From JAGNZR01 sp051656905 (GTDB taxonomy: Bacteria; Fusobacteriota; Fusobacteriia; Fusobacteriales; Fusobacteriaceae): a DNA stretch of 64,000 bases. The stretch is taken from positions 1 through 64,000 of the forward strand of contig JBOFJQ010000028.1 in assembly GCA_051656905.1 (NCBI GenBank), read 5' to 3'. The notes under the pieces were generated by a model. That model did no database searches. It had not been told where the DNA came from and was given only the letters and a program-made list of their open reading frames with translations. This document shows positions 8,657-18,200 of this stretch, piece after piece; within the stretch, counting starts at the first letter, position 1; each line of letters opens with the position of its first letter. A program made the translations under genes and the position numbers.

Positions 8657-9889
8657 ATGAATCAAGTAAAAATCAAACATAAAGAGGACATATTTACACC
8701 TACTTCACTGATGCTAATAATAGGTATTTCCTTTCTCGCTACAAATCTAAGAGCACCTTTAACATCAGTTGGACCTTTAGTTAGTCTAATTCGGGATAAC
8801 TTAGACATTTCAAATACCTTAGCAGGAATGATTACTACCCTTCCATTATTCGCATTTGCATTATTTTCACCTCTTGTTCCTGGAATTGCTCGTAAATATG
8901 GAGCTGAAGTAGTATTATTCTGGTCGGTTATACCCCTTACAATAGGAATTTTATTACGTTCATGGTCAGGAAGCTTTAATCTGTTTTTAGGAACAGCAAT
9001 TCTAGGATTATCGATTTCTGTAGGAAACGTACTAATTCCTAGTTTAATCAAAAAGTATTTCCCATCTAGAGTTGGAGTTATGACAGGTGTCTATTCAGTT
9101 TCTATGAATGTCTTTGCTGCACTGGCTTCAGGTGTGAGCATCCCTTTAGCAATTAACTTAGGATTAGGTTGGTCTGGAGCATTAAAAATTTGGGCTATAC
9201 CTAGTTTTATATCTTTACTACTTTGGATTCCTCAACTAAGAAGAAAGAATGAAAAAACATCTGCTGCTGAAAAAATAAATATTACACTGGAATCTAATAT
9301 TGAAAAAGTGAATATGTGGAAATCACCACTAGCATGGCAAGTTACTCTATATATGGGATTACAATCAATGGTATTTTATTGTATGGTTGCATGGTTGCCT
9401 AACATTTTAACTCAGTATGGGATGGCGTCAGGTAAAGCTGGTTGGATGCTTTCACTTCTACAACTTGCTTTAATTCCAATGACTTTTGTGGGAGCTATTC
9501 TTGCAGGGCGTAAGTCTAGCCAACACTCATTAGTAACTATTGGTTCTACATGCATAATTATAGGGCTTCTAGGTTTACTTTTCTTTGGAAATTCTGAATT
9601 CATATTCTTATTCATAATCATACTGGGAATTGGTGGAGGATTTGCTTTTAGCCTTTCAATGATGTTTTTTAGCTTACGTACAAAAAATGCAGATGATGCT
9701 GCAAGACTATCTGGAATGGCTCAATCTATCGGTTATCTTCTTGCGGCTTTTGGTCCTATGTTCTTCGGATTCTTACATGACGCAACTAATAGCTGGGGAT
9801 TCCCAATTATAATTCTTATTATAATTTCAGTAATATGCTTAATTTCAGGACTAGGAGCATCACGTAATTTACACGTTAGTAAAGAATAA
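8657..9889 (+). CDS. MFS transporter of the CynX/NimT type
   Basis: A 410-residue, 12-helix major facilitator protein. The N-terminal signature NLRAPLTSVGPLVSLIRDNL is characteristic of the cyanate permease/2-nitroimidazole exporter (CynX/NimT/YycB) branch, and the family is short of long loops as here. The hydrophilic central loop (about residues 195-220) separates two six-helix halves. Substrates in this branch vary (cyanate, nitroimidazoles, other small organics), so the cargo is unknown. The ATG follows AAGGAGG. The MarR gene upstream and the shared operator suggest export of a compound sensed by that regulator. Confidence 0.85.
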   Translation: MNQVKIKHKEDIFTPTSLMLIIGISFLATNLRAPLTSVGPLVSLIRDNLDISNTLAGMITTLPLFAFALFSPLVPGIARKYGAEVVLFWSVIPLTIGILLRSWSGSFNLFLGTAILGLSISVGNVLIPSLIKKYFPSRVGVMTGVYSVSMNVFAALASGVSIPLAINLGLGWSGALKIWAIPSFISLLLWIPQLRRKNEKTSAAEKINITLESNIEKVNMWKSPLAWQVTLYMGLQSMVFYCMVAWLPNILTQYGMASGKAGWMLSLLQLALIPMTFVGAILAGRKSSQHSLVTIGSTCIIIGLLGLLFFGNSEFIFLFIIILGIGGGFAFSLSMMFFSLRTKNADDAARLSGMAQSIGYLLAAFGPMFFGFLHDATNSWGFPIIILIIISVICLISGLGASRNLHVSKE

Positions 9890-9930
9890 TAACTTAGGTA
9901 TTAAATATTTATTATTTTAAAATAAAAAAC

Positions 9931-9997
9931 CCCTTAAAGTTTTCTAGATAATTAAGATATTATTTATCTTATTATTATCTATTTACTTTAAGGGAAT
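9931..9997. terminator. Long hairpin between convergent MFS and PBP1A genes
   Basis: CCCTTAAAGT (9931-9940) pairs with ACTTTAAGGG (9988-9997), and the enclosed bases form a second A/T-rich stem (TAGATAA.../...TTATCTA). A-tracts and T-tracts flank it, so it can serve both strands. Confidence 0.65.
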
Positions 9998-10051
9998 TAT
10001 ATTAAAAATATAATTTTTCATTTAGTTATTTTGTTAAATTTAATCAACTAA

Positions 10052-12202
10052 TTAATTTCCAAATATTCTATCCAGTAACCCTGGCTCTTGGCTTTGAGTC
10101 TGTCCTTGATTATTCGTTTCAACATTAGATGGTGTTCTTAGTATTCCTGATATTCCATTTTGAAATTTAGTATCTGGTTCAAGTGAAATTTGTCCACTCT
10201 TAACTAAAAACTCTCTTCCTCCACTTGAAGCTACCAAACCATTTTTTGAATTAAGGTTTTGTTGAATCAAAGTTCCATTTTGAATATTATCTTGAATAAA
10301 TTGAAACTTTTCAGGAGTATATAAACCTTTATTTATAAGTTTTTGGTAAAAGTCTCCCCAAATTGGAGCGGCTCCACTTCCTCCTGTAATATTTCCTGCA
10401 ATTGGTTTATTATCATCATAACCTAAATAAATAGCTGTTGCATACTTAGGTGTTATTCCTGCAAACCAGACAGTTCTATTCTCATTAGTTGTTCCTGTCT
10501 TTCCACCTTGATCAATTAGGTTTCCATTTCTATCTTTAACTTCTGAATTCTTTGATGTACCATTTCTTACAGAACTTTGTAACATATAAGTTATTAAACT
10601 TATATCTAAACTATCATATTTTTTTTCTTTTTCTATACTTTGAGAATAAATAAGATTACCATGTTTATCTTCAATTTTTTTAACTAATAAAGGTTTTACA
10701 GAGTATCCTCCATTAGAAAACATTGAGAAAGCTTGTGCTACTTGTATAGGTGTTCCTTCATAAGAACCTAGTGAAGCTGTTAAGTTATTTGGAAGTACAA
10801 AATCTACACCTGTATTCTCTATTGTTTCTTTTAAAGCTGGAATTCCAACTCTTTGTAATAACTTTATCGATACCATGTTTAAAGATTTGTCTAAGGCTTC
10901 TAACAGAGTTACTTGACCATAATACTTATTACCATAGTTTCCAGGTTCCCATTTTCCAAACTTAACAGGAGAGTCATCTATTATAGTATTTATTCCTGCA
11001 CCATTTGCAAGAGCAGTAAAGTATAAAAATGGTTTTGAAGATGATCCTAACTGTCTTCTTGCCATACTTCCTCTATTAAAATTACCTGTTTTATAATTCT
11101 TTCCACCTATTATTGCTACTATGTCTCCAGTACTTGTGTCTACTGTAGCCATTCCTACCTCTAGACCATCTCTATTTTTCAGCAAGCTATTTCTTTCAAC
11201 AACTTCTTTCGCTGTCTTTTGAATTTCTAAATCTAGTGACGTGTATATTTTTAAACCATCACTATATATTTGCTCTTCAGTAAAAACTCTTTCTCCACTT
11301 TCATCTTTATAATTCTTTAAAAAACTATAAATTAAATCTGTGTACTCAGGAACATTACTTTCCGTTCTTGCCTCTTTATCATAAATTAAAGTAACTTTAC
11401 TTAAATCATATTTAGAAATATCAGCATCTTTTTCTAAGATAATAAATTCATGTGCCATTGCTTTTTCATATTCTTCCTTTGTTATTACTCCATCTTGGTA
11501 CATTGAATATATAATAGAATGTGCTCTTTTTAGAGCATTGTCTAATCTTCTTCTAGGATTATATTTTTCTGGTCTATTTGGTACTCCAGCTAATAAAGCA
11601 GATTCTGCTATATTTAATTCACTAGGTAATTTTCTAAAAAATTGTCTAGATGCAGCCTTTATTCCGTAAGCTCCTCCACCAAAATATATCTCATTTAAAT
11701 ATTTTTCTAAAATTTCATCTTTTGTATATAAACTTTCTATTTTAAAAGCGATAAGAACCTCTTTTACTTTTCTAGAAAGTTTCTTTTCATTTGTTAAAAA
11801 AGCATTTTTAGCCAACTGTTGTGTTATTGTACTTGCCCCTTGAACAGCTCTTCCTTGTGTTAAATTTATAAATAATGACATTATGTTTCTTTGAATATTT
11901 ATTCCATAGTGATTATAAAAGTTTTTATCTTCTATAGATATAAAAGCTTTCTTTACATTGTCACTTACTTCAGAAATAGGGATAATCTCTCTTTTTTCTT
12001 TATAAATACTATCGATTAATACCCCATTTCTATCATAAATACTTGTTGGAATAGATGGGTTATACGTTGATACTAGTTGCTCTATGTCAGGTAGCTCTTT
12101 ATAATTTTTATATACATAAATACCTGCAACACTTCCAACTGCTGCCATTACTAAGAAAATTATTATGCTAATACCTATAATTATTTTAGTTCCCGTTTTC
12201 AT
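10052..12202 (-). CDS. mrcA: Class A penicillin-binding protein 1A (bifunctional)
   Basis: A bifunctional peptidoglycan synthase of about 716 residues. One N-terminal membrane anchor lies near residues 7-32. The glycosyltransferase (GT51) domain includes the catalytic Glu in IEDKNFYNHYG and the GASTITQQLAKNAFL motif (about 120-135). The transpeptidase domain carries S-x-x-K in LGSSSKPF (about 387), S-x-N in DKSLNMV and the KTGTT box. The C-terminus is Gln/Asn-rich. I chose the ATG at 12202 because GAGGTG lies five bases ahead; the in-frame GTG at 12208 overlaps that site. It follows rlmN by 33 bases and is probably in the same transcript. Confidence 0.9.
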   Translation of the reverse strand: MKTGTKIIIGISIIIFLVMAAVGSVAGIYVYKNYKELPDIEQLVSTYNPSIPTSIYDRNGVLIDSIYKEKREIIPISEVSDNVKKAFISIEDKNFYNHYGINIQRNIMSLFINLTQGRAVQGASTITQQLAKNAFLTNEKKLSRKVKEVLIAFKIESLYTKDEILEKYLNEIYFGGGAYGIKAASRQFFRKLPSELNIAESALLAGVPNRPEKYNPRRRLDNALKRAHSIIYSMYQDGVITKEEYEKAMAHEFIILEKDADISKYDLSKVTLIYDKEARTESNVPEYTDLIYSFLKNYKDESGERVFTEEQIYSDGLKIYTSLDLEIQKTAKEVVERNSLLKNRDGLEVGMATVDTSTGDIVAIIGGKNYKTGNFNRGSMARRQLGSSSKPFLYFTALANGAGINTIIDDSPVKFGKWEPGNYGNKYYGQVTLLEALDKSLNMVSIKLLQRVGIPALKETIENTGVDFVLPNNLTASLGSYEGTPIQVAQAFSMFSNGGYSVKPLLVKKIEDKHGNLIYSQSIEKEKKYDSLDISLITYMLQSSVRNGTSKNSEVKDRNGNLIDQGGKTGTTNENRTVWFAGITPKYATAIYLGYDDNKPIAGNITGGSGAAPIWGDFYQKLINKGLYTPEKFQFIQDNIQNGTLIQQNLNSKNGLVASSGGREFLVKSGQISLEPDTKFQNGISGILRTPSNVETNNQGQTQSQEPGLLDRIFGN

Positions 12203-12235
12203 ATACACCTCGAATTTAAACTTAACTATTATTTA

Positions 12236-13288
12236 TTAATTTTTATTTTCGTTCTTTCTTCTAAGTTGACCACAAGCTCCGTCTATGTCTCCACCTTTTT
12301 CTTTTCTGATGAATACATTTACTTTTCTTATCTCTTCTAGTGTTTTTACGAATTTTTCTATCTTTTTATCTGTTGGTCTTTCATAAGGTTTCCCTTCTAC
12401 ATGGTTATATGGAATTAAGTTTACCATATGATCAAAATCGTGTACGAAATCTGCTAAAGCATTAGCATCTCCATCAGATAAGTTGAAGTTGTTTATTAAT
12501 AAATATTCAAATGTAATTCTTCTTTTTGAATGCTTTTGATACTCTAAAAGCATTGTATGTAAATCCTCTAAAGGATAAGCTTTATTTATTGGCATGAATG
12601 TATCTCTTTTTTCATTGATTGCACTGTGTAAAGATACTGCTAACTCAACATATATTTTTCTTTCTAATAATTTTTCAATAGCTGGAACTATTCCTGAAGT
12701 TGAAATTGTTATTTTTCTTTTTGAAATGTTTATTCCATTATCATCAGATAATAACTCTAAAGAGTTTATAACATTTTCTAAATTAAGAAGTGGCTCTCCC
12801 ATTCCCATATAAACTATGTTAGTCAAGTTCTCATCTTGCTTTCTTAATCTTCTTTCTACTGTATAAACTTGGTTAAGTATCTCACTTAATTCTAAGTTTC
12901 TAACAAATCCAGCAATACCAGTTGCACAGAAATCACAATTAACTGCACATCCAACTTGCGATGATATACATAGTGTATTTCTGTCTTTTGTTCTTATTAA
13001 AACAGTCTCTATTGTATTTCCATCTTCTAAACCAAAAAGAAATTTTTCTGTTCTATCTATTTTTGACACTTGATATTTTAATAAATTTAAGAAAGGTATA
13101 TATGCTTTTTCTTTTAATACTTCTCTATCCTTTAATGATATATTTGTCATATCATTTATATCTCTTACAAATTTCTCATGTACCCAACTAAATATTTGTT
13201 TAGCATAAAACTTTTTCATTCCATTCTCTACAACAAATTTCTCTAACTCACTCTTTGTTAAATTTAACAAATTTACTTTTTTTTCCAT
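12236..13288 (-). CDS. rlmN: 23S rRNA (adenine2503-C2)/tRNA (adenine37-C2) methyltransferase RlmN
   Basis: A radical-SAM methyltransferase of about 350 residues that methylates A2503 of 23S rRNA and A37 of certain tRNAs. The [4Fe-4S] motif is CAVNCDFC (Cys114, 118, 121), followed by GFVRNLELSEI, and the SAM-binding GMGEPLLNLENV segment is near 167. The C-terminal Cys in DGACGQL is the methyl-carrying/resolving residue region. The N-terminal helical domain (about 1-90) is typical. The ATG at 13288 is preceded by GGGAGGAAAC; an upstream in-frame TTG overlaps that SD. Pbp1A is downstream. Confidence 0.93.
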   Translation of the reverse strand: MEKKVNLLNLTKSELEKFVVENGMKKFYAKQIFSWVHEKFVRDINDMTNISLKDREVLKEKAYIPFLNLLKYQVSKIDRTEKFLFGLEDGNTIETVLIRTKDRNTLCISSQVGCAVNCDFCATGIAGFVRNLELSEILNQVYTVERRLRKQDENLTNIVYMGMGEPLLNLENVINSLELLSDDNGINISKRKITISTSGIVPAIEKLLERKIYVELAVSLHSAINEKRDTFMPINKAYPLEDLHTMLLEYQKHSKRRITFEYLLINNFNLSDGDANALADFVHDFDHMVNLIPYNHVEGKPYERPTDKKIEKFVKTLEEIRKVNVFIRKEKGGDIDGACGQLRRKNENKN

Positions 13289-13421
13289 GTTTCCTCCCAA
13301 AAAAATCCTTATGTAGAATTATACCAAATTATCTGAACTTTTACAATTAAACCTTTATATAAATTTAAGTAATCCTTCTTCTAACCTCTCTATAATTCAC
13401 CATTTTTTAATATAATATCTT

Positions 13422-13877
13422 TTATTTATTTTGTTTCAATTTTATATCTTTTATTTTGCTGTATGTAGAATAGATACTTGATACAAATAAAATTCCAAAT
13501 GCTAATGCTCCTGTGAGCATCAATGTTTTCAAACCTACTTCTGTTGCTTTTGCTGTGTTTTTATTTAACAAATGAAAAAGCGTATAGTAGATTCCCCCTC
13601 CTGGTACTGTAGGAATTAATCCAACAATTAAAAATGTTGTTACAGTAGCTTTAGACAATCTTGCCACTACCTCTGCATATACTGTTAAGCATATAGCTGA
13701 TATAAAATATGCTATTGTCTCACTTTGTCCCAAATACACAGTAAAATCATATATAAACCATGTTACTCCACCAGCAATTGCTGCTAATATAATCTTTTTC
13801 CCTCTAACATTGAACATTACTCCAAAAAAATAAGATACAAATATCGAAGAAATAGATTTTATTATTATACTAAGCAC
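13422..13877 (-). CDS. yjjB: Threonine/serine exporter small subunit (YjjB/ThrE_2 family)
   Basis: A 151-residue protein with four to five hydrophobic helices, matching the C-terminal ThrE_2 (DUF3815) half of the ThrE exporter. Conserved features include GVTWFIYDF and the PTVPGGGIYYTL segment near residue 90. In many bacteria ThrE is split into YjjP and YjjB, as here. The start is a GTG at 13875-13877 placed directly after the TAG of the yjjP gene, with GGAGG inside the end of yjjP, so translation is probably coupled. YjjPB in E. coli exports succinate, so amino acids and dicarboxylates are both possible cargo. Confidence 0.85.
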   Translation of the reverse strand: MLSIIIKSISSIFVSYFFGVMFNVRGKKIILAAIAGGVTWFIYDFTVYLGQSETIAYFISAICLTVYAEVVARLSKATVTTFLIVGLIPTVPGGGIYYTLFHLLNKNTAKATEVGLKTLMLTGALAFGILFVSSIYSTYSKIKDIKLKQNK

Positions 13878-14687
13878 CTAAACCCCTCCAAATTCAATCA
13901 ATATATAAATAGTAAATCCTGAACCTACAGCTAATGTTGCCCCTATTAAAATAGCTTCAGCTCCTCTTGATAATCCAGATACAAAATCACCTGCTATTAA
14001 ATCTCTTATTGCATTAGTGAAAGAAATTCCTGGAACCATTATCATATATGATGATATTATTGTGATTGGTACCTCTGCTATTAACCCAAATTTTGACAAA
14101 GTATAGGCTACCATAGAGCAAACTGAACCACCTATTACTAGATTAAAATATTGATTTATATTTAAAAAGTTAGCAAATTTTATCCAGAAGAATAAAAATA
14201 TCCCCGCTATTCCCGAAGCAAAAAATTCTGGTAATCCGCCCTTAAATAAAACAGAAAAAAATGCAGCTCCTCCAAAATAAGCAACTAATTTTTTTATTTC
14301 TGAATAGTATTCACCTTTTTTTATTTTCTCTAATTCAGCTTTAAATTCATCATAAGAATATTCCCCTATATGCCTAACTAAATTATTTATTTTATTTACC
14401 TTATCTAAATCTGTTGTTCTATTACTAACTCTTTCAATTAAAGAGAATATTTCCCCTTTTTTATTCCTTGCTGAGCACATAATACAAGTTGGAATTGCAA
14501 AGGGACTTGATTCTAATCCAAAATTTGAAGTTATTCTTTTAATAATATCTTCTACTCTATAGGTTTCTGCTCCACTTTCAATAAGTATTTTTCCAACGCT
14601 TACCGCCAAATATAAAATTTGATTTTCTCCCTCGCCAGCAGGAAGATTAATATCCACTTTTTTTTCTCTTTTTTCCTGTAAAATCAT
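13878..14687 (-). CDS. yjjP: Threonine/serine exporter large subunit (YjjP/ThrE family)
   Basis: A 269-residue protein. The N-terminal soluble half (about 1-125) holds the conserved ESGAETYRVEDII and IPTCIMCSARNKKGE segments of the ThrE family, and the C-terminal half has five hydrophobic helices including MVPGISFTNAIRDLIAGDFVSGLSRGAEA. Together with the adjacent YjjB subunit it forms a split ThrE-type exporter in the inner membrane. The ATG is preceded by an AAAGGGAAAAGGGA tract. The two genes abut with no gap. Confidence 0.88.
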   Translation of the reverse strand: MILQEKREKKVDINLPAGEGENQILYLAVSVGKILIESGAETYRVEDIIKRITSNFGLESSPFAIPTCIMCSARNKKGEIFSLIERVSNRTTDLDKVNKINNLVRHIGEYSYDEFKAELEKIKKGEYYSEIKKLVAYFGGAAFFSVLFKGGLPEFFASGIAGIFLFFWIKFANFLNINQYFNLVIGGSVCSMVAYTLSKFGLIAEVPITIISSYMIMVPGISFTNAIRDLIAGDFVSGLSRGAEAILIGATLAVGSGFTIYILIEFGGV

Positions 14688-14713
14688 TTCCCTTTTCCCT
14701 TTACTGAATTTTT

Positions 14714-15712
14714 TTAATTAATACACCCGTTACTATCTACAAAAATCTTTTGACCATTTTTTAAAACCATCTGATCTCTTTCTATACCATCGTAATAAAT
14801 ATTACATCTCACTTTTTTTGCCTGTGTTTTTTCTTTTACCTTTTTCTGTGGAGTAGAGTTAGATTTAGACTCTACTTTAGAATTAGTTTTAGAATCAGCA
14901 TCAGGTTTAGGCTCTAAATCAGAATCTGTTTTAGAATCTGCTGATAAATTACTTGAACTTGTTTGTGAAGTGTTTGCAGCAATATCTCCATTATTACTAT
15001 TAAGATTGCCACTGCTCGTATTATTAGTGTTATTTATAGTTGAATCAGATGTTGTAGCTGGTATTGTTGCGACATTATCATCTTTTAAAGTAAGTTGATT
15101 TTTTGCTAATAAACTTTCAGAGTTTAATTTTTCTAAAATTTTTGTCTGCTTCGTAATTTTTTCTTGAACTTTTTCAATAATTTTAGAATCTTCTTCTTTT
15201 AGTTTTTCATATAGCTTATTAATAGTCCCTTCACTATATTTTTCTAAATCTTTCAATGTATTTTTGTCATTTTCATTTATATTTTTATTCAGCTTCTCTG
15301 CTATAATATATGCTGGTATTACTTCATATGTCTGCGTTGCATACTCTAAATCTTTATCTACAAGGGCATTAATATCATTTTGCAGACCTTTTATTAAACT
15401 CACTAAACTTTTATCTTCAACTTCATATAAACTTGAATTATACATAATATTTTTTACTCTTCCACTTGGATAATAGTTAACTGAATAGCTATCTGGCATC
15501 TCCTTAGTTCCCTTTAGAAATACCTTCTCGTTAAACTCTATATAACTCATTTTTTCTTCTTCTTTCTTTTCTAATGAACTTTCAGAAGTTTTCTCTGTTA
15601 TGTTTTTCTCTATAGTATTTTCTTCTGTTGTTTTTCCACATCCAATTAATATAAAAATTAAAAATATAAACATTATTACATTACACTTATTTAACTTTAT
15701 TTTTCTTTTCAT
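14714..15712 (-). CDS. Hypothetical lipoprotein with Ser/Asn/Thr/Lys-rich low-complexity region
   Basis: A 332-residue protein with a lipoprotein signal peptide (hydrophobic core, lipobox LIGC at about residue 25). Residues of about 40-205 are helical and Lys/Glu-rich, likely coiled coil. Residues of about 205-295 are low complexity, with repeated Asp-Ser-Lys/Glu-Pro units that look like a surface spacer. The last 35 residues (from VRCNIYYDG) form a small basic module with two Cys and an aromatic patch. I recognise no known family. It starts at an ATG behind GGAGAAGAGC and precedes the ThrE genes on the same strand by only 26 bases, but functional linkage is uncertain. Confidence 0.7.
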   Translation of the reverse strand: MKRKIKLNKCNVIMFIFLIFILIGCGKTTEENTIEKNITEKTSESSLEKKEEEKMSYIEFNEKVFLKGTKEMPDSYSVNYYPSGRVKNIMYNSSLYEVEDKSLVSLIKGLQNDINALVDKDLEYATQTYEVIPAYIIAEKLNKNINENDKNTLKDLEKYSEGTINKLYEKLKEEDSKIIEKVQEKITKQTKILEKLNSESLLAKNQLTLKDDNVATIPATTSDSTINNTNNTSSGNLNSNNGDIAANTSQTSSSNLSADSKTDSDLEPKPDADSKTNSKVESKSNSTPQKKVKEKTQAKKVRCNIYYDGIERDQMVLKNGQKIFVDSNGCIN

Positions 15713-15741
15713 GGCTCTTCTCCTAATTTTTTTAATTTAAT

Positions 15742-16536
15742 TTATAAACTAGTTTTTTCCAACACTTTAGTACAACAAACTCTAAAACCGATATTGTTAC
15801 TTTTGTCTGTATAGCTTCCATTACCTCTATTAAGAGTTGTAATTATATTTTTTCTGCTATCCCAAGCTCCTCCTCTTCTTCTTCTTAAATGGCTTTTTTC
15901 ATCATAAATATACGCTTTTTCTGTTGATTTTCCTATTGTATTTTCTGTATCATACACCCATTCCCAAACATTTCCATTTAAATCATAAATCCCCATACCA
16001 TTTGGTGATTTTGTTGCTACATTTTTTGTTTCTCCAGAACTATTTCCTTCATACCATGCTAACTTTTCTATTTCGTTTGCATCCTGTGAACAAAAATCCC
16101 ACTCTATCTCTAAAAGTAATCTATATCCCTCTACTTTACTAAAATCAGCACTATCAGGTTTTACTTTTTCTCCATCGAAATATTTTATGCTAACCAATTT
16201 TCCATTTTCTATTTCATAAGCCTCTTCTTTATTTTCTATTCTGCTTAATCTATTACAAAATTCTAAAGACTCTATCCATGATACATTTTCAACTGGCTTT
16301 TTTTCCCCTTGAAAATAACTATGATTTTCCCCCATTATTTCCAACCATTGCTCTTGTGTTGTCAATGTTTTTGCAACATACACATCATTAATTTTATGTT
16401 CCTTTTCTGTTAAATTTACTTTATATTTTTTACCTTTTATTAATACAAAACCATTTCTTTGATTCACATATTTTTCTTCGAAGAAATTAAATAAATTTCT
16501 AACCTCAAAGAATTTTCTAATTATTTTTTTTATCAC
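15742..16536 (-). CDS. SUMF1/FGE-type domain protein
   Basis: A 264-residue protein whose central and C-terminal parts match the formylglycine-generating enzyme (SUMF1) fold: KPVENVSWIESLEFCNRLSR, the EIEWDFCS segment, GIYDLNGNVWEWVYD, RRGGAWDS and the closing NNIGFRVCC. In many anaerobes this fold is catalytically inert toward sulfatases and serves ligand binding or other modification. The oxygen-dependent FGE would not suit this organism, and the sulfatase in the window is Ser-type with its own radical-SAM maturase. No signal peptide is evident, so it is probably cytoplasmic. The start is GTG at 16536 with GGAGGAAAA upstream. TGATATAAT, an extended -10, lies about 90 bases upstream. Confidence 0.8.
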   Translation of the reverse strand: MIKKIIRKFFEVRNLFNFFEEKYVNQRNGFVLIKGKKYKVNLTEKEHKINDVYVAKTLTTQEQWLEIMGENHSYFQGEKKPVENVSWIESLEFCNRLSRIENKEEAYEIENGKLVSIKYFDGEKVKPDSADFSKVEGYRLLLEIEWDFCSQDANEIEKLAWYEGNSSGETKNVATKSPNGMGIYDLNGNVWEWVYDTENTIGKSTEKAYIYDEKSHLRRRRGGAWDSRKNIITTLNRGNGSYTDKSNNIGFRVCCTKVLEKTSL

Positions 16537-16702
16537 TCTTTTCCTCCATGCAGACTAACTAGATTGTATTTCTATTTTTATAACATTAGAAATACCTTTT
16601 TAACATACAATTTTTTTGCGCTCAGTGACATTATATCACAATTACATAAATTTCTTTATCTTTTTCTTTACTCTAATTCCTTTACTATTCATTATTCTTA
16701 AT

Positions 16703-16738
16703 AAAAAAATCATCACTAATTTTGTGATGATTTTTTTA
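16703..16738 (-). terminator. Rho-independent terminator of the DMT exporter gene
   Basis: AAAAAATCATCAC pairs with GTGATGATTTTTTT around a six-base loop, immediately after the stop codon of the minus-strand DMT gene. Confidence 0.8.
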
Positions 16739-17620
16739 TTAATTTCTTATTTCAGCAATAATTATTGATGTAAAAATTATTATTCCTCCTAACACTAGTT
16801 TTAAAGTTACTAAATCTCCCATTATCAATACTGAAAATACTGCTCCGAAGACCATTTCAGTTGATAAAATAAGGGCTACCCTTGAAGGGAGTACAAATTT
16901 TTGAACAGAAGTCTGTATTAAGTAACATAAAAAAGTATTAAAAAGTATTATTATTCCCAAAGCAGTAATCTGAGACATATTAAAGGAAGTTTCAAAAAGA
17001 CTTTTAGATTCAAAGAATAAATTACAGATTATTCCAAGAATTCCAGCACTTAGCATTTGAAAACAATTAACAGTTAGAGGATTATAGTTTTTTAAACTGA
17101 GACCTATTACGACCATATGTACTGCAAAAAAAATAGAACCTATAAATGTAAGTGTGTCTCCGTAATTTAGAGATATGTCCCTTTCCAAAGATAAAATACC
17201 AATTCCTATAAAACATAATATTGATGTGAAGTATACTATTACTTTAGGTTTTTCCTTACTTAAAATCCAATATACAAAAGGCACCATTACAACATTTGCT
17301 CCTGTTATAAAAGCACTTTTTGATGCACTTGTATGTACCGCTCCAATGGTTTGAGTTGAAAATGCTAAAAACAATAATACTCCTACACCTAATCCTATTT
17401 TTACCTCTTCTTTTTTTATTATTGTTCCTCTTAGTTTTAAAAAAATAAACATAAGAAAGAAAGCAACTATAAAACGGATCCCTACCATTGCATTTGGTAA
17501 AACTCCACTATCTAATGCAATTTTTATTATTGGAAAACCACTTCCCCAAATACCTGCAACTAAAAAAAGAGCTACTACACTGAAAATATGATTATATTTT
17601 TTTATTTTTTCTGCAAACAT
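16739..17620 (-). CDS. EamA/DMT-superfamily transporter
   Basis: A 293-residue inner-membrane protein with ten predicted hydrophobic helices in two EamA repeats (the first near residues 15-140, the second near 155-290). Landmarks are GIWGSGFPIIKIAL and ISFVVALILSTEMVFGAVFS-like segments; the second half reads PSRVALILSTEMVFGAVFSV. Drug/metabolite transporters of this type export amino acids or other small metabolites, and the substrate cannot be told here. I chose the ATG at 17620 (GCGAGGTTTAAT before it); the frame stays open for 17 more codons without a better ribosome site. Confidence 0.83.
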   Translation of the reverse strand: MFAEKIKKYNHIFSVVALFLVAGIWGSGFPIIKIALDSGVLPNAMVGIRFIVAFFLMFIFLKLRGTIIKKEEVKIGLGVGVLLFLAFSTQTIGAVHTSASKSAFITGANVVMVPFVYWILSKEKPKVIVYFTSILCFIGIGILSLERDISLNYGDTLTFIGSIFFAVHMVVIGLSLKNYNPLTVNCFQMLSAGILGIICNLFFESKSLFETSFNMSQITALGIIILFNTFLCYLIQTSVQKFVLPSRVALILSTEMVFGAVFSVLIMGDLVTLKLVLGGIIIFTSIIIAEIRN

Positions 17621-17660
17621 ATTAAACCTCGCTTTTATTTTTATATTTCCTATATTCAAA

Positions 17661-17689
17661 TAAAAAATCATCGTATTTTAATACGATGA
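17661..17689 (-). terminator. Rho-independent terminator of the HEAT-like gene
   Basis: TCATCGTATT and AATACGATGA (17668-17689) form a perfect ten-base-pair stem with a two-base loop, and the minus strand continues into TTTTTT. It lies 75 bases past the stop of the gene at 17766-18200 and just before the DMT ribosome site. Confidence 0.7.
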
Positions 17690-17765
17690 CACGATATTCA
17701 AGTCAATAAACTCAAGTAAAATATTCTAGTGTCCAATCTATAAATATTATATTTTTTAATAATAA

Positions 17766-18200
17766 TTAATTATTTGACAAGTACTTATAAATCCCTCTTA
17801 TCCAATTATCAAAATACATATGCTCATACACCATAACATCATACATTTTAGGAGCAATCTTTTTAAAATGTTCTTTAAAAAGTTCCAGATTTAATTCTTT
17901 CATTTCTGTTTCCCTTTTTATTTTTAAGAACATTTTTCTAATATCACTTGGAGAATACCCTGTGTTCTTTTTTCCTAAATTAATAACTTCTCCATTTTTT
18001 TTCAATTTATTTTTTTGACAAAGTAAAAAAGCAGCATTCTTTACAGCAAAAACTCTATCATTAAGAGCTAATTCTATAATTAATTCTCTTAAACTTCTAT
18101 AATTATCATCATTTAAATCATAGTCTTTTATTTTATTTATAGCATCTAACCTAACTTGATAAGACAATTCATTTTTTAATTCTTTTAAAATCATTTCCAT
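17766..18200 (-). CDS. Small HEAT-repeat-like helical protein
   Basis: A 144-residue all-helical cytoplasmic protein without a signal peptide. The first 70 residues (YQVRLDAINKIKDYDLN and FAVKNAAFLLCQK) resemble HEAT/PBS-type helical repeats, as in DNA alkylation repair-like or phycobilisome-lyase-like scaffolds. The second half is aromatic-rich and ends with MYFDNWIRGIYKYLSNN. I cannot assign a function. The ATG at 18200 is chosen because AGGAG lies nine bases ahead; the frame is open for 18 further codons but without an SD. It is divergent from the FMN-binding operon. Confidence 0.6.
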   Translation of the reverse strand: MEMILKELKNELSYQVRLDAINKIKDYDLNDDNYRSLRELIIELALNDRVFAVKNAAFLLCQKNKLKKNGEVINLGKKNTGYSPSDIRKMFLKIKRETEMKELNLELFKEHFKKIAPKMYDVMVYEHMYFDNWIRGIYKYLSNN

